Part shown: positions 1-3,867 of the stretch, in pieces | Position numbering within the stretch: the stretch's first letter is position 1 | Layout: every line of letters starts with the position of its first letter | Assembly: GCA_023228225.1 (NCBI GenBank) | Contig: JALOBO010000112.1 | Location: 1-5,343, forward strand | DNA: 5,343 nucleotides | Direction of reading: 5' to 3' | From: Clostridia bacterium | GTDB taxonomy: Bacteria; Bacillota; Clostridia; Christensenellales; UBA1242 | The notes under the pieces: generated by a model | What the model saw: only the letters and a program-made list of their open reading frames with translations | Told to the model about the DNA's origin: nothing | Databases searched by the model: none | Program-made: the position numbers and the translations under genes

Positions 1-1658
1 TTTGTGTCAGAGGTATAAACCACGGTTGAATCTGCCATGTAGTCATTACTTGGAGTATGCCTTATTACAATCTGGTAGCTTTCATCTGTCAGAGTTTCGG
101 TTATTAATGTTGGGTCTTCGGTATATCCTACTGTTGCCATAACTTCAAAGGGTGTTACAGTGTTTGTATAATCCCGAACTGTTACTCCGCTGATTGTTAC
201 GGTTTCAGGCACATAAGCGGTAAGGCTTGTAATATCACTGTCTTCTGAATCGTAGGGAATTGAAACAGTTCCGCTTTCGTTTATTTCATCTGAATATCCT
301 ACATTACTGTTTGTTTTTAATTTCAGGTCACGAATTGAATCATAATAAATTTGTTTTATTTCTGATTCAGATAAGGTTTTGTTGTATAGCATTATGTTAT
401 CTATGTCTAAATTACCAAATGTAGATATATCATAACTTCCAATTAACAAACTACTGGGATTATATATACTGCTACTTTTTGAGCTAATACTTACTTGACC
501 ATCTAATATACCGTCTATATACGTTTTTACATATCCATCTCTATCAAATACATATACAATATTGTAAGATTGATTTAAATTTAAACTATTTCCTATGTTT
601 GCAAATACTGAAAGCGTACCATCATTTAATTTTACGAAACGTTTCCCTGTAGAATCTAAACCTACCACAAAACCATTATTTGATGAAATAGTTGACCCCT
701 TTGACATTATGGTGTTTTCTTTAGCTGACTTTATTTTCACAGTTGTTGAAATTGAGAAATCACTTTCATTAATATATATTGCAGGGTTATTTAACACAAC
801 TACGGCATCATTGACACCGTCAAAACTTCCAGCACCATTATATTTTCCATCAGTCCAAGTCATTCCACCGCTTGCGGTTCCGTGATTACCATTTCCTGAG
901 CTGTCAGAAACATTAGTTCCTGTGTTTTCGTCAAATTTCCAGAATCCAACAAGCCCATCAGTAGGAATGTCATAAGGTGAATCTTCTTCGTATACAGGTG
1001 TTACAGTTGCTGAAAGTGTGTTTACTTTGTCGGCTTCAAAAGTGCTTCCTAATGCAAAGTTTTCAGAGGTTTGATAAGTCACAGTTCCGGTTTTTGTGTA
1101 TGTTCCCAGTGCCCCACCAACAATTACTTCAGAGAATGGCACATCTTCAAGGTATGCGTACCCACCATCATTCGTAATTTCCTGAATCCATACTGCATCC
1201 GGCTCTCCATTTGCATCGAAGTGGGTTATTTTTACCATGTCATCTGCGACCCCTGCAATTCCAACAAGGTCAGAGTATGCAATTCTTATATCCCTGAGTT
1301 TGTGAACATCGTCAAGGTCTTTGAGTTTTATGTTTCCATCCTGAGTTTTTCCGCAAATGATTGTGGAAGAATCCAAGTTGGCTTCAACGACCAACTCTTC
1401 ATTCAGGTCTTCGATTTTGTACTTGAAAAGATTTTTTTCAGCATTTGACTTTCCATTTTGTGCCTTGACACAACATCCGTTACCGTTTCCATTCTGTAAT
1501 TCAGAAAGCTCTTCTTCTGCAAGTTCCGCGTTAGTTTTGACAGTGCCACCGTTTCCATTTCCGCCGTTTCCATTGCCTGCACTAACCACAGGAATTGCAA
1601 CAGAAACAAAGAGCAGCATAATCATAAACGCCACTGATATACTTTTTACACATTTCAT
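1..1658 (-). CDS. Exported LamG/concanavalin-like domain protein, C-terminus beyond window
   Basis: The frame is open for at least 552 codons and leaves the window at base 1 without a stop. The ATG at 1658 follows an AAGGGG purine run. Residues 1-27 form a signal peptide: MKCVK, a hydrophobic stretch (VAFMIMLLFVSVAIPVV), then a likely cut after VSA. Gly/Asn-rich linkers follow (GNGNGGNGNGG and, near residue 58, NGNGNGCC). Residues about 235-440 match the Laminin_G_3/LamG jelly-roll fold: GLVGFWKFDENTG, then SDSSGNGNHGT, then FDGVND, and at the end NKTLSESEIKQIYYD. Such domains bind glycans or proteins outside the cell. The C-terminal part is Thr/Val-rich and looks like beta-sandwich repeats. 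The start overlaps the AbrB-like gene's stop by ATGA, so the two are probably co-translated. Bases 301-780 are about 27 % G+C against about 40 % on both sides. A receptor-binding, virion-surface or S-layer-associated role is inferred. Confidence 0.93.
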   Translation of the reverse strand, partial: MKCVKSISVAFMIMLLFVSVAIPVVSAGNGNGGNGNGGTVKTNAELAEEELSELQNGNGNGCCVKAQNGKSNAEKNLFKYKIEDLNEELVVEANLDSSTIICGKTQDGNIKLKDLDDVHKLRDIRIAYSDLVGIAGVADDMVKITHFDANGEPDAVWIQEITNDGGYAYLEDVPFSEVIVGGALGTYTKTGTVTYQTSENFALGSTFEADKVNTLSATVTPVYEEDSPYDIPTDGLVGFWKFDENTGTNVSDSSGNGNHGTASGGMTWTDGKYNGAGSFDGVNDAVVVLNNPAIYINESDFSISTTVKIKSAKENTIMSKGSTISSNNGFVVGLDSTGKRFVKLNDGTLSVFANIGNSLNLNQSYNIVYVFDRDGYVKTYIDGILDGQVSISSKSSSIYNPSSLLIGSYDISTFGNLDIDNIMLYNKTLSESEIKQIYYDSIRDLKLKTNSNVGYSDEINESGTVSIPYDSEDSDITSLTAYVPETVTISGVTVRDYTNTVTPFEVMATVGYTEDPTLITETLTDESYQIVIRHTPSNDYMADSTVVYTSDT

Positions 1659-1816
1659 ACTAACCCCTTCCCACGTATAGGAACTATCCTCAAAATTCCG
1701 TCACCGCAAGGACATAAAGCAAAGTCCTCATCAGGCTTCCACTTCATTGCCTTAGCTAATTTCTTAGGGATAGAAATTAAATGCGTACCCCTCTCTGTTG
1801 TTTGTAGCTTTACCAA
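1655..1816 (-). CDS. AbrB/SpoVT (MazE-like) DNA-binding protein, 53 aa, TTG start
   Basis: This small protein reads VKLQTTERGTHLISIPKKLA followed by KAMKWKPDEDFAL, the usual pattern of the archaeal swapped-hairpin AbrB fold: a strand with a T-x-x-G turn, a hydrophobic strand, IPK-x-LA, a helix, then W-K-x-x-D. Such proteins bind DNA as dimers, as transition-state-type regulators or antitoxins. No toxin gene lies beside it, so I favour a regulator. After the fold comes CPCGDG (C35, C37), a CxC pair that could bind metal or form a disulfide. The start is TTG at 1816, placed 5 bases after AGAGGTG; an in-frame TAG lies just upstream, so no longer form is possible. The stop overlaps the LamG gene's ATG by 4 bases, which suggests it acts on its own operon. 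It may recognise the paired GTATATAC sequences in the promoter. Confidence 0.85.
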   Translation of the reverse strand: MVKLQTTERGTHLISIPKKLAKAMKWKPDEDFALCPCGDGILRIVPIRGKGLV

Positions 1817-1849
1817 TCTAACACCTCTTAACTATATTACGTAGCTTTT

Positions 1850-1872
1850 GTATATACAGTTACAGTATATAC
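1850..1872 (-). promoter_or_regulatory. Promoter with doubled GTATATAC for the AbrB-LamG operon
   Basis: Two identical self-complementary octamers, GTATATAC, lie at 1850-1857 and 1865-1872, separated by AGTTACA. Either can serve as a TATA box for minus-strand transcription. From the proximal copy, a start site about 25 bases downstream leaves a leader of roughly 12 bases holding the AGAGGTG ribosome site; from the distal copy the leader would be about 27 bases. A pair of palindromes 15 bases apart also suits a dimeric regulator, and the first gene of the operon encodes one. Promoter function is inferred from position and sequence only. Confidence 0.5.
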
Positions 1873-1920
1873 GCGCTCAAACTATTTAAAATTTTTTATT
1901 CAGGGTGTTAGTAAACAGAA

Positions 1921-1949
1921 TTAAAAAAGAAAGTGGGTATTAGCCACTT
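1921..1949 (-). terminator. Terminator after the 97-aa gene
   Basis: In minus-strand sense, AAGTGG pairs with CCACTT across a 7-base loop (1931-1949) and is followed by TCTTTTTT. It begins a few bases after the TGA stop at 1954-1956. It separates this gene from the AbrB-LamG operon, which has its own TATA-like sequences 50 or more bases further on. Confidence 0.6.
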
Positions 1950-1953
1950 AAAA

Positions 1954-2247
1954 TCAGTCTTTCTTCATAAAGTCCTCATTCCAGACGCTTAAACCACGTT
2001 TGGACATCACTTCATGAATAATTTTTAATTCATACTCCACAAGTTTTATGTATGTGTCTAAATGTTCTAACAAATGCCTCCTGTGTGCAACTCCTGATAA
2101 TGACCATTCTCTAATAAGCTTGTCTCGTTTTATAGATCTATTGCACTCTCTTGCTATAATCTGTGTATCATCCATTGCTTTAATAGTTGCACGGATTCTT
2201 TTTTTAGTTCTACAATCATATTTGTTTGTTTCAGGGGTTTTTACCAA
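1954..2247 (-). CDS. Hypothetical basic helical protein, 97 aa, TTG start
   Basis: I do not recognise the family. The protein is charged and mostly helical, with Lys/Arg-rich stretches (RTKKRIRATIK, NRSIKRDKLIREW) and a later amphipathic segment (HLLEHLDTYIKLVEYELKII). It has no signal peptide or membrane span, so it is probably cytoplasmic; the basic character would allow nucleic-acid binding, but no motif proves it. The start is TTG at 2247, preceded by GTGGTGAT with about 5 bases between the GGTG core and the start. Bases around this start closely match those of the AbrB-like gene (GGTG, five bases, then TTGGTAAA). A TATA-like TTTAAATA at 2302-2309 and a hairpin/T-run terminator after the stop suggest a single-gene transcript. 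Confidence 0.65.
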   Translation of the reverse strand: MVKTPETNKYDCRTKKRIRATIKAMDDTQIIARECNRSIKRDKLIREWSLSGVAHRRHLLEHLDTYIKLVEYELKIIHEVMSKRGLSVWNEDFMKKD

Positions 2248-2301
2248 TTTATCACCACTTTATTGTCATATAGACAACATGTGGCATAACAACTTTTAAA
2301 G

Positions 2302-2309
2302 TATTTAAA
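2302..2309 (-). promoter_or_regulatory. TATA box for the 97-aa gene
   Basis: Minus-strand TTTAAATA lies 55-62 bases upstream of the TTG start. Transcription about 25 bases further on would give a leader of roughly 25-30 bases that includes the GTGGTGAT ribosome site. The box sits in the short gap after the upstream Cys-rich gene. Confidence 0.45.
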
Positions 2310-2314
2310 GATTT

Positions 2315-2530
2315 TTAATTTGCTTTATCCTGCGCTCTTTTTAACGCTGCATAAAACTCTACTATTGTTTCCAGGGGGCATGTATCAGGAAATGTTTTAA
2401 CACCATCTAAAAGTATTGTCTCACCTGTTATATTACAAAAACGATGTTTATCTTTGCAGCATCTGCAAGGACAAGCATTACAGGATGTTATTACCAACAT
2501 CCTACCGTTGGGTTTTGGATCATTAGTCAT
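2315..2530 (-). CDS. Small Cys-rich, probably zinc-binding protein, 71 aa
   Basis: Seven of 71 residues are cysteine: C17, C20, C22, C24, C25, C32 and C51, in the pattern CNACPCRCC, then HRFC, then FPDTCPL. The C-x2-C-P ... C ... FP-x2-CPL layout resembles small Cys-rich proteins common in phages and archaea that are thought to bind zinc, but I cannot name a family. The C-terminal 20 residues are predicted helix (ETIVEFYAALKRAQD). There is no signal peptide. The ATG at 2530 is supported by AGGTGT 6 bases upstream. The start follows a perfect 13-bp inverted repeat and a TATA box, so the gene probably has its own regulated promoter. Confidence 0.75.
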   Translation of the reverse strand: MTNDPKPNGRMLVITSCNACPCRCCKDKHRFCNITGETILLDGVKTFPDTCPLETIVEFYAALKRAQDKAN

Positions 2531-2548
2531 GTTTTTACACCTGTTTTA

Positions 2549-2578
2549 CATGTACTTTCTGCTTACAGAAAGTACATG
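2549..2578 (-). promoter_or_regulatory. Perfect 13-bp inverted repeat in the leader of the Cys-rich gene
   Basis: CATGTACTTTCTG (2549-2561) and its exact complement CAGAAAGTACATG (2566-2578) are separated by four bases. The repeat lies between the TATA box at 2596-2605 and the start codon at 2530. The predicted transcription start (about 2575) falls at its outer edge. It is either an operator blocking transcription initiation or a hairpin at the extreme 5' end of the mRNA. It has no T-run after it on the minus strand, so it is not a simple terminator. Confidence 0.7.
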
Positions 2579-2595
2579 GCAAGAATATAACACAA

Positions 2596-2605
2596 TTTAT
2601 ATAAA
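2596..2605 (-). promoter_or_regulatory. TATA box for the Cys-rich gene
   Basis: TTTATATAAA is a strong archaeal-type TATA element, with its centre 70 bases upstream of the ATG at 2530 and about 25 bases upstream of the inverted repeat's outer edge. The tandem 11-mer at 2610-2631 lies directly upstream of it. Confidence 0.6.
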
Positions 2606-2609
2606 ACTT

Positions 2610-2631
2610 TGCATATTCATTGCATATTCAT
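2610..2631. repeat. Tandem 11-bp direct repeat upstream of a TATA box
   Basis: TGCATATTCAT occurs twice in exact tandem (2610-2620, 2621-2631), one helical turn apart. It sits 5 bases upstream of the TATA box of the Cys-rich gene, where archaeal BRE or activator sites lie, and reaches the stop codon of the membrane micro-protein. Confidence 0.7.
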
Positions 2632-2714
2632 CATATAACAGCTAGAATGCTGATGAACACAATCATTACAAGAGTTCCAAACACAATTCCTATGAAAATT
2701 ATTTCTTTGTGCAT
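2631..2714 (-). CDS. Single-pass membrane micro-protein, 27 aa
   Basis: The peptide reads MHKE, then about 21 almost wholly hydrophobic residues (IIFIGIVFGTLVMIVFISIL followed by AVI), then TGA. This is one transmembrane helix with a short charged N-terminus. Despite its size it has the best translation signal in the window: GAGGTGA 5 bases before ATG at 2714. A TATA-like AAATATTAATATAT at about 2757-2770 would start a transcript about 24 bases upstream. No family is recognisable at this length. Small viral membrane peptides can be lysis, envelope or superinfection factors, but nothing here decides between these. The next gene on the strand, the Cys-rich one, begins 100 bases further on with its own promoter. 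Confidence 0.65.
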   Translation of the reverse strand: MHKEIIFIGIVFGTLVMIVFISILAVI

Positions 2715-2773
2715 TTATGTCACCTCATTTATGATAATAACTACTACGCTTGACAGATATATTAATATTTCTA

Positions 2774-2800
2774 CTGTGAGAGTGTTGTCAACATTCACAG
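2774..2800. promoter_or_regulatory. Interrupted palindrome between divergent promoters, candidate operator
   Basis: The outer arms CTGTGA (2774-2779) and TCACAG (2795-2800) enclose TGTTG-T-CAACA (2783-2793). The site lies exactly between the minus-strand TATA (2757-2770) and the plus-strand TATA (2805-2812), so one bound dimer could control both the membrane micro-protein and the 82-aa gene. Confidence 0.55.
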
Positions 2801-2804
2801 AAAA

Positions 2805-2812
2805 TTATATAA
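2805..2812 (+). promoter_or_regulatory. TATA box for the 82-aa gene
   Basis: TTATATAA lies about 37 bases before the ATG at 2846. The expected transcription start near 2833 leaves a leader of about 13 bases containing AGGTGAT. This placement rules out the earlier in-frame TTG (2816) and ATG (2825), which would precede the transcript. Confidence 0.6.
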
Positions 2813-2845
2813 GCTTTGAAAACAATGTATATAGTAGGTGATAAC

Positions 2846-3094
2846 ATGACTGAGATTAAAACAGATAAAAGATTTGATATGCACCCTGCAAGTGTAGAGA
2901 TATTCCTGAAAGTGAAACGCGCGGTAAGAGATTTTCCCGAGATTAAGAAAATTACTCTTACAGCTTGTAGAGGACTGACGGTTAAAAGCCTGTGCAGACC
3001 CATGAGCATAAATACAATATCGTTTAATGTGAAGGCTATCCCTACAAACCAGACGATATACAGAGAGCTTTTTAGGATTAGTACAAAAAAGTAA
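2846..3094 (+). CDS. Hypothetical protein, 82 aa
   Basis: No family is recognised. The protein is basic, with an N-terminal helical part (SVEIFLKVKRAVRDFPEIKK) and a later beta-like part (TLTACRGLTVKSL, then TISFNVKAIPTNQT). It ends in ISTKK. There is no signal peptide or membrane span. I chose ATG 2846 because AGGTGAT ends 3 bases before it and the TATA box at 2805-2812 places the transcript start after the two earlier in-frame starts. It is the only plausible plus-strand protein gene in the window. It diverges from the membrane micro-protein across a candidate shared operator, and it ends at a terminator whose stem overlaps its stop codon. A small regulator or host-interaction protein is possible but unproven. 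Confidence 0.72.
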   Translation: MTEIKTDKRFDMHPASVEIFLKVKRAVRDFPEIKKITLTACRGLTVKSLCRPMSINTISFNVKAIPTNQTIYRELFRISTKK

Positions 3095-3126
3095 TGTGTT
3101 TATTTAACACATTTTATTCTTTTTTA
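3093..3126 (+). terminator. Terminator of the 82-aa gene
   Basis: AATGTGTT (3093-3100) pairs perfectly with AACACATT (3106-3113) across a 5-base loop. A T-rich run follows (TTTTATTC then TTTTTT). The left arm overlaps the TAA stop at 3092-3094, so transcription should end right after the gene and before the convergent minus-strand tRNA. Confidence 0.7.
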
Positions 3127-3181
3127 AAACAAAGTAAGCAATTAAAAGAGCTATAAGAATATCTATGTAAACATGCAGCAT
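3104..3181 (-). CDS. Possible membrane micro-peptide, 25 aa
   Basis: ATG at 3181 opens a short frame, MLHVYIDILIALLIAYFVLK then KNKMC, ending in TAA. It is one hydrophobic helix with a positively charged tail, like a tiny membrane protein. The support is weaker than for the 27-aa peptide: only a distant GTGA lies upstream. It begins just after the conserved hairpin element that follows the tRNA, and its 3' end overlaps the convergent terminator. It could be read from a transcript that also carries the tRNA, or be chance in A/T-rich DNA. Confidence 0.3.
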   Translation of the reverse strand: MLHVYIDILIALLIAYFVLKKNKMC

Positions 3182-3182
3182 A

Positions 3183-3213
3183 GTTTCAATTCACGTATGT
3201 TACATACGACAAA
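3183..3213 (-). repeat. Conserved-flank hairpin element, copy 1 (CRISPR-repeat-like end)
   Basis: In minus sense the element is TTTGTC, a 6-bp stem (CGTATG/CATACG) with a 3-base loop, then TGAATTGAAAC. It lies 3 bases after the 3' end of tRNA-Leu. The flanks are identical to copy 2 at 3834-3867, while the stem sequence differs but stays paired. The ending ATTGAAAC is the 8-base handle typical of archaeal type I CRISPR repeats, but no spacer and second repeat follow. Confidence 0.6.
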
Positions 3214-3216
3214 TTA

Positions 3217-3298
3217 TGGGAGCTGTCGGAATTGAACCGACTAACCTCTACAGGACTTGATCTTAAGTCAAGCGCATTTTCCAATCTGCCAAACTCCC
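3217..3298 (-). tRNA. tRNA-Leu (anticodon UAA)
   Basis: The acceptor stem GGGAGTT pairs with AGCTCCC, leaving A73 as discriminator, the leucine identity base. The D-arm has stem GCA/TGC and a loop containing GG. The anticodon stem CTTGA/TCAAG holds loop CTTAAGA, so the anticodon is UAA (reads UUA) with G37. The variable arm TCCTGTAGAGGTTA is the long type II form, like archaeal tRNA-Leu. The T-arm is GTCGG/CCGAC with loop TTCAATT. CCA is not encoded, as often in archaea. All helices are intact, so it is probably functional. It lies directly after the structured region at 3301-3825 in minus sense and directly before hairpin element copy 1, so it may be processed out of a longer transcript. It would help translate the TTA-rich, A/T-rich genes of the element. 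Confidence 0.95.
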
Positions 3299-3577
3299 AA
3301 CATGAAATGCAAGCAGGGCATTTAATGACTGCGCCCTGCAACAGCCGACCTAGGTTTTAGTAGGGGTCTGCCATGGTCCTTAGACTCCACGATGATTTAA
3401 GGAAGTGGGGTAAGCGGAGATATTAACGTGGTATGCGCAATCCCACGGGAGAGGTTGTTAACGTTGATCAGTCCAGACAACGGGCAGCTTATACTCAGTG
3501 CCATAGAGTACCTACGCAAGATATTATTCAGCCCATTACAAGGCTTCAGACCTGGCTTGACAGGGGTCCGGATAGAA

Positions 3578-3613
3578 GGCTTTCGGACCACACGTTGATT
3601 ACTCTCTCTACAC
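3578..3613. repeat. Repeat unit A: GGCTTT hairpin half plus ACACGTTGATTA tail
   Basis: GGCTTTCGGACC followed by ACACGTTGATTA and pyrimidine-rich sequence ending CTACAC. It shares GACCACACGTTGATTA exactly with unit B at 3787-3819. CGGACC here pairs with GGTCCG at 3565-3570. A related start, AGGCTTCAGACC, also occurs at 3541-3552 without the tail. Confidence 0.75.
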
Positions 3614-3786
3614 AAAGAGAATATTTATGGTCGGCTCTTATCAAATCCGACCTATTTTAACGTCTTATTAATGACGGTAGCATTTAGGCTTTGCTCACAA
3701 AAGCGTTAACTTTCTGGTAGCTAACCTACCGCCTTTCAGTTATTGCACTCACACATGGTGAGTGGTGGGCTACACGGTCTCCAGTA

Positions 3787-3819
3787 GGCTTTAGACCACA
3801 CGTTGATTATTCTCTACAC
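3787..3819. repeat. Repeat unit B: second copy of the GGCTTT/ACACGTTGATTA motif
   Basis: GGCTTTAGACC followed by ACACGTTGATTA and a pyrimidine run ending CTACAC. AGACC pairs with GGTCT at 3776-3780, so the hairpin of unit A is preserved with one compensated pair (C-G in A, T-A in B). Three bases are missing from its pyrimidine run relative to unit A. Confidence 0.75.
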
Positions 3820-3833
3820 GTTTTTAATTTATA

Positions 3834-3867
3834 TTTCAATTCACGCACCTGCATGAGGTGCGACAAA
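3834..3867 (-). repeat. Conserved-flank hairpin element, copy 2
   Basis: In minus sense: TTTGTC, a 7-bp stem (CGCACCT/AGGTGCG) with a 5-base loop, then TGAATTGAAA. Flanks match copy 1 (3183-3213) base for base over 12 and 7 positions, including the stem's terminal C-G pair, while the rest of the stem and the loop are unrelated. Together the two copies, in the same orientation, bracket the structured region and tRNA-Leu. Confidence 0.6.

Larger units (their letters stand above)
3301..3825. ncRNA. Putative large structured noncoding RNA next to tRNA-Leu
   Basis: No supported protein gene lies here. G+C is about 50 % over 3361-3600 against about 26 % in nearby intergenic DNA. Perfect stems include 3313-3319/3333-3339 (GCAGGGC), 3427-3431/3443-3447 (CGTGG), 3565-3570/3584-3589 (GGTCCG), 3629-3634/3647-3652 (GGTCGG), 3716-3720/3726-3730 (GGTAG), 3746-3752/3758-3764 (CACTCAC) and 3776-3780/3793-3797 (GGTCT). 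One stem-loop with its tail is present twice, with a compensated base pair. Strand is undecided: one helix (3385-3390/3405-3410) pairs only on the plus strand and TTTTT at 3821-3825 would end a plus transcript, but a TATA-like ATATAAAT/TTAAAAA run (minus sense, 3821-3836) and the adjoining tRNA favour minus. A replication origin or packaging site is the main alternative. Confidence 0.45.

Noticed and set aside
252..261. Another GAATTGAAAC, as a third hairpin element
   Set aside because: It lies inside the LamG gene (coding VSIP on the minus strand), has no TTTGTC partner, and the match is short enough to be chance.
595..1680. Several plus-strand open frames of 66-125 codons across this interval
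   Set aside because: They are antisense to the long LamG frame, have no start signals and show low-complexity composition.
2048..2299. 83-codon plus-strand frame with hydrophobic segments
   Set aside because: It is antisense to the 97-aa gene, which has its own promoter, ribosome site and terminator; its hydrophobicity mirrors Lys/Glu codons on the other strand.
2816..2845. TTG 2816 or ATG 2825 as start of the plus-strand gene
   Set aside because: Both precede the transcript start expected from the TATA box at 2805-2812, and AGGTGAT points to ATG 2846.
3377..3410. Pseudoknot from TCCTTA/TAAGGA and CTCCAC/GTGGGG
   Set aside because: The two helices interleave, but only one base would have to cross the first helix, which is sterically poor; they are more likely alternative pairings.
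3397..3615. 72-codon minus-strand open frame overlapping the one above
   Set aside because: It is antisense to the other frame, has no start signal, and crosses the same hairpins.
3433..3660. 75-codon plus-strand open frame inside the structured region
   Set aside because: No ribosome site precedes it, its product resembles no protein I know, and its bases are taken up by stems and by the repeated hairpin unit. Higher G+C makes chance open frames likelier.
3183..3867. A CRISPR array
   Set aside because: Only two elements over 600 bases apart, with different stem sequences, and a tRNA between them; no regular spacers.
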